The notes: generated from the sequence alone by a model not told the origin. Numbered from the stretch's first letter, positions 33,447-44,070 are shown. The stretch is DNA of 64,000 nt from CAWHNT01 sp963830775 (GCA_963830775.1 CAWHNT010000029.1:186001-250000), one strand, 5' to 3'. A program made the numbers and translations.

Positions 33447-34996
33447 CGCCCGAGCATCCCGAGCCGGCCGAGGACGACGGCCTCGATGCGGGCGACCAGC
33501 TGGTAGAACAGGATCGAGATCAGCACGGTGACCAGGGCCACCGACCAGATCATGCCGTAGTCGAGATAGCCGCGGGACTGGTTGAGCAGGTTGCCGAGGC
33601 CGGTGCCGGTCGCCAGCCACTCGGCGATCATCACCCCCAGGAGGGCGCGCGGGACCGCGAGGCGGGCGGCGGCGAAGAGGTAGGGCATCGACATCGGCAG
33701 GGCCACGAGCCGCAGCTCCCGGAACCAGCCCGCACCATAGGCGCGGACAAGGTCGAAGGCGGCGCGGGGAACGAGCTGGAGCCCCTGCGCGATGGTGACA
33801 TAGGCCGGAAAGAAGGTGACCGAGATCGTGATCGCCAGCGTCACCGCCACGCCGCGGCCGAGCAGGAGCACCAGCAGCGGGGTCAGCGCCACCAGCGGCA
33901 TCGTCTGCGTGACCAGTGCCACCGGCAGGAGCGACTGCGCGACCGCCGGCCTGACCTCGCCCAGCACGGCCAGGCCAAGTGCCACGAGCAGGCCTGCCGC
34001 CATGCCGAGCAGCGTGATCGGCAGGGTCTGCGCCAGAGCCTCCAGGAGGAACCGCCAGGCGGCACCGGCTGTCGGGCCCAGCACGAGGTAGTCGAATACT
34101 CCCCACGGAGTCTTGGCGACCACCGGGTTGGTCCCGAGCAGGACCAGTGCCGCCCACCAGAGCAGGAACGGCAGCACGGCCGCGGCAACAGCCACGGCGA
34201 GATCGCGGCCGGAGCGTTGCTGCCGCTCGGGTGCGGGTGCTGCCCCGGCGGCGATGGTGACCGCACGGGTGGCACCGACCAAGCGGGTGCCGAGCAGGGC
34301 GAAGAGCCCGTAGGCGAGGCCGGCGATGGCCGTCGCGGTGAGCCCGATGCCCCAGAGCCGTGCCGGGTCCGCCCGGCCCAGCGAGCCCAGGAGATAGTTC
34401 CCGAGCCCGAAGCGCCCGCCCCCGCCGAACTCGGCCAGGATGGCACCCAGCACGGCCGCGGGTGCCGCCACCCGCAGGCCGCCGAGCAGGGCCGGCAGGC
34501 TGGACCGGAGCCTGACCAGCCGGAGCAGCGTGGCCTCGCCGCCGCCATAGGCGCGCACGAGATCGGGCAGCCGCGGGTCGATCTGGGTCAGGCCCACGAC
34601 CATGGCCGTCATGGTCGGGAAGTAGACGGCGAGGGCGGCCAGCGTGATCCGCGGCGCCATGCCCTGCAGCGCGATCACGAGGATCGGCACCACCGCGATC
34701 GGCGGCAGCGCGAACAACGCCACGTTGACGCCGCGCGCGAGGCGGGCGGTGACCGGCCAAAGGACGAAGACGAGCGCCGCCAGCACGGCCACGGCATTGC
34801 CGATAACGAACCCGGCAAAGGCCGCCTGAAGGGTCGCCAGCACGTGCAGGCCATAGTCGCCCCGATCGGCCCAGAAGCGGACGGCGATCTCGCTCGGGGC
34901 GGGCAGGGCGCCCGAGGCAACGAGGTCGAAGCGGCCGAGAAGCTCCCAGGCGACGAGCAGGATCAGGAGGTTGCGGCCGGCCGCACGCTGGCTCAC
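33443..34996 (-). CDS. ABC importer permease with two membrane domains in one chain
   Basis: This 517-residue inner-membrane protein carries two complete BPD_transp_1 (SsuC/ThiX-like) permease domains. In the first half the coupling-loop region reads LPDLVRAYGGGEATLLRLVR followed by LGAILAEFGGGGRFGLGNYL. In the second half it reads FDLVRAYGAGWFRELRLVAL and LLGVMIAEWLATGTGLGNLL. Ordinary members are about 260 residues and dimerise; here the dimer is covalently fused. GTG at 34996 overlaps the ATPase stop (GTGA). It belongs to a four-gene minus-strand operon with ATPase, NMT1-like receptor and a cyclo-ligase-family enzyme. The imported substrate is inferred to be a pyrimidine or thiamine-related compound. 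Confidence 0.85.
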   Translation of the reverse strand: MSQRAAGRNLLILLVAWELLGRFDLVASGALPAPSEIAVRFWADRGDYGLHVLATLQAAFAGFVIGNAVAVLAALVFVLWPVTARLARGVNVALFALPPIAVVPILVIALQGMAPRITLAALAVYFPTMTAMVVGLTQIDPRLPDLVRAYGGGEATLLRLVRLRSSLPALLGGLRVAAPAAVLGAILAEFGGGGRFGLGNYLLGSLGRADPARLWGIGLTATAIAGLAYGLFALLGTRLVGATRAVTIAAGAAPAPERQQRSGRDLAVAVAAAVLPFLLWWAALVLLGTNPVVAKTPWGVFDYLVLGPTAGAAWRFLLEALAQTLPITLLGMAAGLLVALGLAVLGEVRPAVAQSLLPVALVTQTMPLVALTPLLVLLLGRGVAVTLAITISVTFFPAYVTIAQGLQLVPRAAFDLVRAYGAGWFRELRLVALPMSMPYLFAAARLAVPRALLGVMIAEWLATGTGLGNLLNQSRGYLDYGMIWSVALVTVLISILFYQLVARIEAVVLGRLGMLGR

Positions 34997-35771
34997 GTCG
35001 CCTCGCCATAGAGTGACAGCGCCACCCGGTCGCAGATCGCATGGAACTCGGGTGCCCTGAAGAGGTCGGCGTGGCGGGGGCGGGGCAGCTCGACCGTGAC
35101 GATGTCGGCGATGCGGCCGGGCGGGTCCGCATCACCACGACCCGGTCGGCGAGGAAAACGGCCTCGTCGATGCCGTGGGTGACGAGAAGCGTGGTGGCGC
35201 GGGTCTCGAGCCAGATGCGCTGCAGCTCGACGTTCATCTGCCGGCGCAGGATCTGGTCGAGGGCGCCGAACGGCTCGTCGAGCAGCAGGAGCCGTGGCTC
35301 GGTGACCAGGGCGCGGGCAATGGCAACCCGCTGCCGCATGCCGCCGGAAAGCTCCGAGGGCAGGGCACGCTCGAAGCCCTTGAGGCCGACGAGCTCGATC
35401 AGGCCGCGGATGCGCTCCCTTGCCGCCGGCCTGCCCAGCACGTCGAGCGGCAGGGCGATGTTGCTCTCGACCGAGCGCCAGGGCAGCAGAGCCGGGTCCT
35501 GGAAGGCGACCCCGAGCTCGCCGCGGCGGGTGACGGCAACGGGGCTCTCGCCGCCGATCGCCACCTCCCCGGCATCCGCGACGTCCAGCCCGGTCGCCAG
35601 GCGCAGGACGGTGGACTTGCCGCAGCCGGAGGGGCCGATCAGGGCGGTGAAGGAGCCGGGCGGGCAGTCGAGGTCGATGCCGTCGAGGACCGTGAGCGGC
35701 TCACCCCCGCGGCGGGCGAACCGCTTCACCACGCCACGTAAAGTGAGCCCGCGCGGCTCAGAGCTCGGCAA
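34993..35771 (-). CDS. ABC importer ATPase (SsuB/TauB/ThiZ-like), one base missing near 35125
   Basis: This is the nucleotide-binding subunit of the adjacent importer, about 259 residues when corrected. Walker A IGPSGCGKSTVL, Q-loop GVAFQDPALLPWRS, signature LSGGMRQRVAIAR, Walker B LLLLDEPFGALD and H-loop LLVTHGIDEAVFLAD are all visible. After VVVMRTRP the frame drifts. Adding one base within the CCC/GGG run near 35125 gives GRIADIV, then VELPRPRHADLFRAPEF and ending SLYGEAT, the normal C-terminus. Uncorrected, it reads on as a spurious frame of over 1,200 codons. It starts at TTG 35771 overlapping the receptor gene. This is the only frame break here that needs an added, not removed, base among intact genes. 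Confidence 0.85.
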
Positions 35772-36726
35772 GGACGGTCGTGTCGAACATGTCGCGCGTG
35801 GCCTTGACGCCTACCTGCGCCAGCGCCTCGATGTTCTTGGCGATGTCGGCCTCGGTCATCGTGAACACACCCTGCGGGTGCTCGATCAGGGGCTTCTGCG
35901 CCTTGTTGAAGTAGACCTCGTTCTCGATCGTCCGGCCGGTGCCCTTGAACCAGCTCTCCGCGAATTTCGGCGGCCAGGCGCTCGGGTCCTTGAGGTTCTC
36001 CTCCCAGCCCCGGCGGCTCGCGCGCAGAAAGGCCACGAGCTCCTTGCGCCTGGTCTTCAGCGTCTCCTCGGTCACCACCACCGTGTCGTTGTAGATGGTG
36101 AAGCCCTCATCGTAGAGCAGGAAGGAGATCGCCCGCTTGCCCGCCTGCTCGATCGTGTAGGGAACGTTGGTCGTGAAGTCGATCGAGGCATCGATCTCGC
36201 CCTTGATCAGGGGCGTCGGGTCATAGGCATAAGGGACGATGCGCAGGCTGCGCTTGTCGATGCCGTTGATCTTGAGCATCGCCTCGACCGAGATGACGTT
36301 GACCGGCGGCACCGCCAGCACCTTGCCGACCAGGTCTTCCGGCGTGCCGACCGGGTTCTCGGCCAGGCTCACCACGCCGATCGGGTTCTTCTGGTACTGG
36401 GCGCCGATGATCTTGAACTTGGCCCCCTGGTCGACGATCGCCTTGATCGTCGTGTCCGGGGTGGTGAGCGTGAGATCCGCCCGCTCCGAGAGCAGGGCAC
36501 TCTCCGGGATGACGTCGGGGCCGCCCGGCAGGTAGGTGAGCTCCAGCCCCTCGGCCGCGTACCAGCCCTGATCCTGGGCGATGAAGTAGCCCATGAACTC
36601 GGCGTCGTTCACCCACGAGGCCTGGAAGGTGAAGGGTGTGGCGGCTCGTGCGCGGCCGAGCGGGCCGGCGGCCGCGGCCCCGGCCAGGAGGCCCAGCATG
36701 GGCCGGCGGCTGATGGCTGATCTCAC
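35758..36726 (-). CDS. NMT1/THI5-like periplasmic binding protein
   Basis: This ABC receptor of about 322 residues starts at GTG 36726 with ACGGAGG nine bases upstream. The N-terminus SAISRRPMLGLLAGAAAAG is a twin-arginine-type signal. The mature part begins TPFTFQASWVNDAEFMGYF and contains AQDQGWYAAEGLELTYLPGG, the NMT1/THI5-like pattern shared with binding proteins for thiamine pyrimidine, riboflavin, taurine and nitrate. TLTTPDTTIKAIVDQGAKFK and LVGKVLAVPPVNVI are also typical. The neighbouring 5-formyl-THF cyclo-ligase paralog, whose family has been linked to thiamine metabolism, points to a thiamine precursor as ligand. That remains inference. Confidence 0.83.
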   Translation of the reverse strand: MRSAISRRPMLGLLAGAAAAGPLGRARAATPFTFQASWVNDAEFMGYFIAQDQGWYAAEGLELTYLPGGPDVIPESALLSERADLTLTTPDTTIKAIVDQGAKFKIIGAQYQKNPIGVVSLAENPVGTPEDLVGKVLAVPPVNVISVEAMLKINGIDKRSLRIVPYAYDPTPLIKGEIDASIDFTTNVPYTIEQAGKRAISFLLYDEGFTIYNDTVVVTEETLKTRRKELVAFLRASRRGWEENLKDPSAWPPKFAESWFKGTGRTIENEVYFNKAQKPLIEHPQGVFTMTEADIAKNIEALAQVGVKATRDMFDTTVLAEL

Positions 36727-37487
36727 GACGACGATCCTCCGTTGCTGGCGGCTCCGCCCTGAATCCGTTGCAGCTCCTGGAGCGGCGGCGTGGCGGCAAT
36801 CTGCGCTGGCGACAGCAGCTCCCAATGCACGCCATGCGGCCGCGGCCCTCGCTTCACCCGGTGCAGAGCACCCGGCGTGGCGATCCAGTCGACCGTGATA
36901 TCGGTCGGCCCCGGCTCGAGGCGCTCCTCCACCACCTGGACGTCGTGGACCACCGCCGCGACCGGCGTGGCCTCGTCGACGACGCCCATCTCGGTGAACA
37001 TGCCCCACTCGAGATCGAAGAAGCCGTGTCCCTTGCCGAAGCGCACGCCCTCGCGCGAGACGGCGGAGGCGCCGGTGACCATGAAGTCGAACCGGCCGCG
37101 GGTCCCGATCTCGGCCAGCGTGATCGGCCGGCCGAAATGCTCGAGCCCGTCGAGCCAGGCCGCGAACAGCTCCTGCCCCTTGGGCACCATGCCCGGCTCC
37201 AGCAGCACGAAGCCGCGATAGATGCCGTAGGTCGAGACCACCATGCTCTTGCCGGCCTCGAGCATGCGCCGGCGCAGATCGACCAGGCAGTTGTCCGGGG
37301 TGATGAAGGCGTAGCTGCCGCTCTCATAGAAGGGCAGCTGGACCAGCCGGCCGGTCGCGGCCTCGCTGCCCTGGAAGTCCGGGATCACCTCGGCGAAGTC
37401 GAGGTGGAAGCGCGAGTCGGGCAGCGCCACGTCGCGCAACCTGGACCAGATCCGCTCCCGGACGATACCAGCCTTGCTGCCGCCCAT
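36723..37487 (-). CDS. 5-formyltetrahydrofolate cyclo-ligase family protein
   Basis: This 254-residue protein belongs to the COG0212 family: IRERIWSRLRDVALPDSR at the start, VLLEPGMVPKGQELFAAWLD, and then a GASAVSREGVRFGKGHGFFD nucleotide/metal loop and VVHDVQVV. True cyclo-ligases (5-FCL) convert 5-formyl-THF to methenyl-THF with ATP. COG0212 paralogs have comparative-genomic and experimental links to thiamine metabolism. The C-terminal extension (HRVKRGPRPHGVHWELLSPA) is unlike minimal 5-FCL. The stop overlaps the GTG of the receptor gene, so it leads the operon. A thiamine-salvage role is favoured by the neighbours over housekeeping folate chemistry. Confidence 0.8.
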   Translation of the reverse strand: MGGSKAGIVRERIWSRLRDVALPDSRFHLDFAEVIPDFQGSEAATGRLVQLPFYESGSYAFITPDNCLVDLRRRMLEAGKSMVVSTYGIYRGFVLLEPGMVPKGQELFAAWLDGLEHFGRPITLAEIGTRGRFDFMVTGASAVSREGVRFGKGHGFFDLEWGMFTEMGVVDEATPVAAVVHDVQVVEERLEPGPTDITVDWIATPGALHRVKRGPRPHGVHWELLSPAQIAATPPLQELQRIQGGAASNGGSSS

Positions 37488-37593
37488 TGCCCGCCCTCCA
37501 TGCCGTCATCGATAGGGCAGCGGCGGCCGCTTGGCTATTGCTGCGCTTGCGAAAACCGGGCATCCGAGCCCGACAACGAGCAGGGAGGGCGGC

Positions 37594-39073
<1,480 letters not shown>

Positions 39074-39090
39074 TCCTGCAGCCGCAGGAC

Positions 39091-41076
39091 CTACCTGAAC
39101 GTCAGCAGCACCTGATCCGCCGCCACCGTGTCGCGCGGCTTGATCGTCACCTCGGCGATCGTGCCGTCCCGTTCCGCACGGAGCACGTTCTCCATCTTCA
39201 TGGCCTCGAGCACGCACAGCTCCTGGCCGGCCTTGACGTCCTGCCCCTCGCCGACACCGACGCTGATGATCAGGCCCGGCATTGGCGAGCGCACCAGGCG
39301 CGAGGTGTCGGGCGGCGTCTTCTTCGGCATCCGGGCGTTGTACTCGTCCGCCTGCCGGGTGCGGACCAGAGCGGTGAGCTCCGCACCGCCATGGCTCAGG
39401 CGCCAGCCTTCCGGCACCGGGTCGGCCTGGAGCACCAGCGGCCGACCGTCCACCCGGGCGCCGACGAGACGCTGACCGGGCCTCCAATCCAGCTCGACCC
39501 GCTGCACGCCATCATCGACCCGGACGGAAGCTGCCGCGCCGTCGAAGCCGTCCAGCGTGGCATGGAAGGTGCTGTCGCCGATCTGCACCGACCATTCGGA
39601 CGTGGGTTGGTAGGTCCAGCCCGCCAACCGGCCGCCAACGCGGGCCGACCGGGCCTCGACGCGCGCGGCCATCGCCACCGCAACGGCCGCAACCTCGCCC
39701 AGTGTCTTCGGTTCCAGCCGCTCACCCTCGAACCGCTCGCCATACTCCTCGGCGATGAAGCCGGTCGAGAGGCGGCCATCCGCGAAGCGTGGCCGGGAAA
39801 GGACCGAGCTCAGGAACGGGATGTTGTGCGATGGTCCGCGGATCACGAAGGCGTCCAGCGCGTCGCGCAGGCGTGCCACAGCGGTCGGCCGGTCGGGCCC
39901 AGAAGCACAGAGCTTGGCGATCATGGGGTCGTAGAAGAGGGACACCTCGCCGCCCTCGGCCACACCCGAATCCACCCGAATGCCTTCGCCGACGGGCTCC
40001 TGGTAGCGCACGAGGCGCCCGGTCGAGGGCAGGAAGCCGCGCCGCGGGTCCTCGGCATAGACCCGGGCCTCGACCGCCCACCCGTCGAGGCGGACATCCT
40101 CTTGCCCGAACGGCAGGTGCTCGCCGGCCGCGACCCGGATCATCAGCTCGACCAGATCGAGCCCGGTGACCAGCTCCGTCACCGGGTGCTCGACCTGCAG
40201 CCGCGTGTTCATCTCGAGGAAGTAGAAGTTGCGGTCGCGGTCGACGATGAACTCGACCGTGCCGGCGCTGTGATAGCCCACGGCCCGGGCCAGGGCCACG
40301 GCCTCCTCACCCATCGCCCGGCGCGTCGCCTCGTCCAGGAAAGGCGAGGGTGCCTCCTCGATCACCTTCTGGTGGCGGCGCTGGATCGAGCACTCGCGCT
40401 CGCCGAGATAGACGAGGTTGCCGTGGCGGTCGCCCAGCACCTGAATCTCGATGTGGCGCGGTTCCTCGACATATTTCTCGAGGAAGACTCGGTCGTCGCC
40501 GAAGGAGGAGCGCGCCTCCGAGCGGGCACGCTCCACGCCCTCGATCAGTCCCTCCTCGTCCCGCGCGATCCGCATCCCCTTGCCGCCGCCGCCGGCAGCA
40601 GCCTTCACCATCACCGGAAAGCCGATGGCGCGTGCAGCTTCAAGCGCCTGTGCGGGCTCGCTCACCGGCTGGGCAAGGCCGGGTACGGTCGAGACGCCGG
40701 CCGCCTTGGCCAGCAGCTTGCTTTCGATCTTGTCGCCCATGGCCTGGATGGCGGCGACGGGCGGCCCGATGAAGACGATGCCGGCCTCGCCCAACGCTTG
40801 CGCGAAGGCGGCGCGCTCGGAGAGGAAGCCGTAGCCTGGGTGGACGGCCTCGGCCCCTGTGCTGCGGCAGGCCTCGACCAGCCGGTCGATGCGCAGATAG
40901 CTCTCGGCCGCGGGCGGCGGCCCCAGGAGCACCCTTTCGTCCGCCAGCGCGACATGGAGGGCGTCCGCATCGGCCTCAGAGTAGACGGCAACGGTCGCGA
41001 TGCCGAGCCGGCGGCAGGAGCGGATGACCCGGCAGGCGATCTCGCCCCGGTTGGCGACCAGAACCTTCTTGAACAT
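39091..41076 (-). CDS. pccA: Propionyl-CoA (acyl-CoA) carboxylase biotin-carrying alpha subunit
   Basis: This 661-residue protein has biotin carboxylase and biotin carrier domains. The N-terminal MFKKVLVANRGEIACRVIRS, the ATP-grasp glycine loop VKAAAGGGGKGMRI, EKYVEEPRHIEIQVLGD, LEMNTRLQVEHPVTE and RVYAEDP are present. A linker/BT domain follows (GGRLAGWTYQPTSEWSVQIG), then the biotinyl domain ending with MPGLI and VLEAMKMENVL, where the central Lys is biotinylated. Length and BT domain fit PccA (propionyl-CoA to methylmalonyl-CoA) better than acetyl- or methylcrotonyl-CoA carboxylases. The beta subunit and methylmalonyl-CoA mutase are not in the window, but the cobalamin genes at its end would supply the mutase cofactor. 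Confidence 0.87.
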   Translation of the reverse strand: MFKKVLVANRGEIACRVIRSCRRLGIATVAVYSEADADALHVALADERVLLGPPPAAESYLRIDRLVEACRSTGAEAVHPGYGFLSERAAFAQALGEAGIVFIGPPVAAIQAMGDKIESKLLAKAAGVSTVPGLAQPVSEPAQALEAARAIGFPVMVKAAAGGGGKGMRIARDEEGLIEGVERARSEARSSFGDDRVFLEKYVEEPRHIEIQVLGDRHGNLVYLGERECSIQRRHQKVIEEAPSPFLDEATRRAMGEEAVALARAVGYHSAGTVEFIVDRDRNFYFLEMNTRLQVEHPVTELVTGLDLVELMIRVAAGEHLPFGQEDVRLDGWAVEARVYAEDPRRGFLPSTGRLVRYQEPVGEGIRVDSGVAEGGEVSLFYDPMIAKLCASGPDRPTAVARLRDALDAFVIRGPSHNIPFLSSVLSRPRFADGRLSTGFIAEEYGERFEGERLEPKTLGEVAAVAVAMAARVEARSARVGGRLAGWTYQPTSEWSVQIGDSTFHATLDGFDGAAASVRVDDGVQRVELDWRPGQRLVGARVDGRPLVLQADPVPEGWRLSHGGAELTALVRTRQADEYNARMPKKTPPDTSRLVRSPMPGLIISVGVGEGQDVKAGQELCVLEAMKMENVLRAERDGTIAEVTIKPRDTVAADQVLLTFR

Positions 41077-41483
41077 CGAGGCGCGCTCTCCACCGACGGT
41101 CCGCCCCCGTTAGCATCGAGCCAACTCACCGCCCAGCCCGGCGCGGCATCGCGGCACGCCGTCTGCCGAACGCAACGAGCGGGCAAATCTTGAGTGCTGC
41201 TGCCGGCTCGGTGCCGAAGGTCCGAGCGCCAAGATCCGCTATAGGAGCGTGCGCCACTGCCCAAGATCCAGCGTCGAGTTCGAGATGGACGACGGCCCGC
41301 TGCCGCACGGATCTTCGACGGTGGAGCCGGGAAGCATGGTCACGATCGGCGCGTCCGCCTGCGCGCATCAGCGGCGAAGAATTCAGCGCCCGTTGCGTAA
41401 GAGCCGTAGCGCCCATCCAGCGGTCCGACAGGCATTCGGACCGGCGGCATTGTGCGGAGAGAGAGCCCGGTGCGGTCGGAGGC
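41077..41483. other. Gap between pccA and the membrane-protein cluster
   Basis: These 407 bp contain only short open frames with poor codon character on both strands. The region should carry the pccA promoter near 41077-41130 and the 3' end of the cluster. No repeat, tRNA or hairpin with a T-run was seen. Confidence 0.45.
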
Positions 41484-42378
41484 TCAAAGCGGCAGCCGCG
41501 TCGCGATGATCGTGCCCAGACCTTTGGCGGCGCTGAGCATCTGGTCGAGGAAGGATTGCTCGGAGGAAGTGGGCACCGGGGTGCTGTAGAGCCGGTGCAG
41601 CGTGCGGTCGGCGGCCTCGCGGCGCAGCACCAGGACGAACGGGTCGCAGAAGCTGTGATAGGTCGTCGCACGGCGCCAGAAGGGTGGGTCGTCGACCTGG
41701 ACCTCGCCGGGGAGGAGGCCCGTGTGCGGCTCCGGCGTGGTGCCCGGCAGGTCGAGCAGCCGATGACCTCGTGCCAAAGCCGCCACAGCGCGCTCGGCCG
41801 GGACGCCGGATCGGCTCAGGCGCGGCACCTCGAGCACGAGGAGATCAGCCTCGTCGATCGAGAGCCGCTGCAGGCCGACCTGGGGCGGGTGCTTCTGGGT
41901 TTCGGCGGCGACTGCGAGCGGGAACTGATCACGCATCCGGTCGAACAGATCCTGGGCCCCGTCGCTCCCGAAAAGCACGCGGAGCGGCCGCTTCGGGTCG
42001 GCATAATTGAGCTCGGCATAACTCCCGAAGGGGGCACGCCCCTGGGCCACGAGAGCCAGGCATGCGGCGGGGCCGAGCTCCAGATACTCGATCGGTTGCG
42101 TGGTGGTGACGCCCAGCACCTGGGAGCGGCGCATGATCGCCACTGCCTGCTCGTCGGCGACGACGCGCGCCAGGGCGTCTGGCGGTGCCGCGTCCACCAC
42201 CTCCCGTGGTCCGATAGGTCGAGAAGCGGGCCAGCATCGGCCCGACCAGCCGCTCGCGCCACTCCTCGCTCATCGGCTCGACCAGGAGCGGCGGCAGCGG
42301 GGCCGCCCTGGCGACGATCGGCGGGATCAGGCCCAGCGCCAGGGCAACGAGGAGGCTTGCAGCTCTCACGGGGTCCAT
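41484..42378 (-). CDS. Exported protein of unknown function, one extra base near 42213
   Basis: About 297 residues after correction. The N-terminus has a signal peptide (AASLLVALALGLIPPIVARA, about 6-25) and then PLPPLLVEPMSEEWRERLVG. The frame breaks after MLARFSTY. Removing one C near 42213 gives GPREVVDAAPPDALARVVAD, EQAVAIMRRSQVLGVT, then LELGPAACLALVAQGRAPFG and a tail ending SAAKGLGTIIATRLPL. The middle resembles a solute-binding fold (TTTQPIEYLELG, GRAPFGSYAELNYAD), but no family is certain. It overlaps the next upstream gene by 13 bp, so it is the last gene of the membrane cluster running to 49009. Periplasmic location is inferred from the signal. Confidence 0.6.
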
Positions 42379-42785
42379 CTCCTGCTGATATCGTCGGAAT
42401 CGATCTGGCCAGAGATCCGGGTCCGCAGCGCCGACCAGCTCACGCCGACGGTGAGCCCGGTGGTGATGATGGCCTGGAGGTAGGCGATCATGGCGGCCCG
42501 CCCCTGCGGCTGGATCAGGCCGATATCCACCAGCGCCGTGGCCGTCACGGCGAGGAGGGCCGCCAGCATCAGCACGCCGATCGGCCCGAGCGCCCGGACG
42601 GAGAGCCGGTAGCAGTAGGCAAGCATGGCCAGGAGGACGCTGCCGACCGCCACCCGCAGGGAGAGGGGTGCCGTGCCCTCGACGGCCCAGTGCACGAAGG
42701 AGCGGCCGCTCGGATTGTAGATGGCCGTGAGCACGCCCATGATCATGAACCAGCGCACGAGCATGCTGACGAAGCCGAACTTCAA
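42366..42785 (-). CDS. Small four-helix membrane protein, DUF6524-like
   Basis: This 139-residue protein has four hydrophobic segments: VRWFMIMGVLTAIY, VAVGSVLLAMLAYCY, GVLMLAALLAVTATALVDIG and LQAIITTGLTVGVSWSAL. It carries an early YNPSGRSFVHW motif and an acidic tail with SGQIDSDD. This matches my memory of the DUF6524 membrane family (YNP-S-Y/F-W motif, short Asp-rich C-terminus); no function is known. The gene is 22 bp after the DUF4239-like gene and overlaps the next gene by 13 bp. A second protein with the same layout lies at 46233-46652. Confidence 0.7.
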   Translation of the reverse strand: MKFGFVSMLVRWFMIMGVLTAIYNPSGRSFVHWAVEGTAPLSLRVAVGSVLLAMLAYCYRLSVRALGPIGVLMLAALLAVTATALVDIGLIQPQGRAAMIAYLQAIITTGLTVGVSWSALRTRISGQIDSDDISRRWTP

Positions 42786-42807
42786 GGGGGTTCTCCTCCG
42801 CCTGCCG

Positions 42808-43596
42808 TCAGCGCAGCACGGCCTGGAACGGCTCCGGCCCGAGCGCCACCTGGCCCGCGAAGGGATAGAGGAGCTCGACCGAGAGCGTGATCAGGGCGAT
42901 GTAGCTCATGACCAGCATCCCGCTCAGCAGCAGGTGCAGCACGAAGCTGCGGCTCTCGAGGAACCAGGGGATCGCCACCGCCACAAGGGTGAGACCCACC
43001 AGGATCTCCGAGAGCAGCTCGGCCAACGGCCGCCCTGGGCCGGCCGCAAGCCGAGTGGTGCGCCGCCGCAGCACATCCTGGAGGAGCCCCTGTACCTGGT
43101 TCACGGCCAGGAAACTGGCGCCAAGCCCGGCATCGCCCGGGGGCCGGGCCGCGATCGTGAACAGCCGCTGGAACGCGGCTTCGGCCGCGTCATCGGCCTC
43201 GCCCAATGCAAGCTTGGGCCATTCGTCCTCGATCACGAGCTGGGCGTAGCGGCGGACACCCTCCTCCAGCTCCGCCCTTTGGGCGCCGGGCAGATTGGGA
43301 GAGACGTGCAGGATGGCCTTCAGGCTCTCACTCTCGCCCAGGACCGTATCCTGCATGTCCTGGTAGCCGGCGAAGGCCGCGGCCAGCATCAGGCCCAGGA
43401 CCACGCCATAGGTCTCGGCCATGTAGCCGGCCTTGGAGCCGGTGACCCGGTCGGCCGTCGCCAGCTCGTCGGCGAAGATACGCCGGACCAGGAGGATCCC
43501 GATGCTGGTGACGATGAGCGCCGGCACGGCGATGACCAGGAGCGCCACTCGGAAGGGCGTGATTGCCAGCCATTCGAGGAGATTGCTGGCGGTCAT
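42808..43596 (-). CDS. Bestrophin-like DUF4239 membrane protein
   Basis: This 262-residue protein has two N-terminal hydrophobic segments (FRVALLVIAVPALIVTSIGI, about 15-34; YGVVLGLMLAAAFAGYQDMQ, about 63-82) and two C-terminal ones (LVGLTLVAVAIPWFLE and LLLSGMLVMSYIALITLSVE). A soluble loop of about 110 residues lies between, rich in acidic residues (EEGVRRYAQLVIEDEWPKLA). This layout is that of DUF4239, a distant bestrophin-like family of unknown function that may form channels. Its ATG overlaps the previous stop (ATGA), so it is coupled to the hypothetical gene upstream. Confidence 0.68.
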   Translation of the reverse strand: MTASNLLEWLAITPFRVALLVIAVPALIVTSIGILLVRRIFADELATADRVTGSKAGYMAETYGVVLGLMLAAAFAGYQDMQDTVLGESESLKAILHVSPNLPGAQRAELEEGVRRYAQLVIEDEWPKLALGEADDAAEAAFQRLFTIAARPPGDAGLGASFLAVNQVQGLLQDVLRRRTTRLAAGPGRPLAELLSEILVGLTLVAVAIPWFLESRSFVLHLLLSGMLVMSYIALITLSVELLYPFAGQVALGPEPFQAVLR

Positions 43597-44051
43597 GCCG
43601 CCTGCACCCTCTCGCTGGCTGCCGACCGGCCGGCACGGCGGTACCAGCGGACCGAGCGCAGCGGGCCGACCGGACGGGGTTTCAGGCCCAGGCGCGAGAC
43701 GGTATCCTTCACCTTGCGCTCGGCCGCGGCCTCGCCCAGCCCTTCCTTCGCCAGCGCCTGCACGTAGCGCACGAGCTGGCGGAACTCGGGGCGCCCGATC
43801 CGCCGCCGACGGTCGGCCGAGGCCGCCACCAGCACCTCGACGCTACGGTCGAGGGTGGTCTCGACCGTAGCGTCGAGAGCGGCAGCGCCGGAGAGGATCA
43901 GGCCCTTGGCCTCGAAGGCCGGCAGGCCGAGCTCGAACACCGCCTTGCTGACGAGTTCGGTCTCCTCGCTGGTACCGATCAGCCGCCGCTGGCCGCCGCG
44001 GGCGATCACGAACTCGTAGAAGCTTCGACGCTGGTCGATCTCGCCTGCCAT
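43593..44051 (-). CDS. Hypothetical soluble protein of the membrane cluster
   Basis: This protein of 152 residues has no signal peptide or membrane segment. It opens MAGEIDQRRSFYEFVIARGG and contains SEETELVSKAVFELGLPAFE, AALDATVETTLDRSVEVLVA and a basic C-terminal part with RPVGPLRSVRWYRRAGRS. Predicted mostly helical; the basic tail could contact membrane or nucleic acid. It lies 19 bp after the TPR gene and overlaps the DUF4239-like gene, so it belongs to the same transcript. No family recognised. Confidence 0.6.
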   Translation of the reverse strand: MAGEIDQRRSFYEFVIARGGQRRLIGTSEETELVSKAVFELGLPAFEAKGLILSGAAALDATVETTLDRSVEVLVAASADRRRRIGRPEFRQLVRYVQALAKEGLGEAAAERKVKDTVSRLGLKPRPVGPLRSVRWYRRAGRSAASERVQAA

Positions 44052-44070
44052 CTTCTAGCCCTGGCCCCGC

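Noticed and set aside
32013..34992. Minus-strand open frame of over 1,200 codons continuing from the ABC ATPase
   Set aside because: It arises from the ATPase frame break. The extension is antisense to slcC and comC and out of frame with the permease.
32408..35011. 867-codon plus-strand frame across comC and the ABC permease
   Set aside because: Pro/Arg/Gln-rich translation, in the wrong frame of comC and antisense to the permease, with no recognisable motif.
37488..37593. TPP riboswitch upstream of the cyclo-ligase/ABC operon
   Set aside because: The 105-bp region shows no THI-box-like sequence on the minus strand; thiamine link rests on protein families only.
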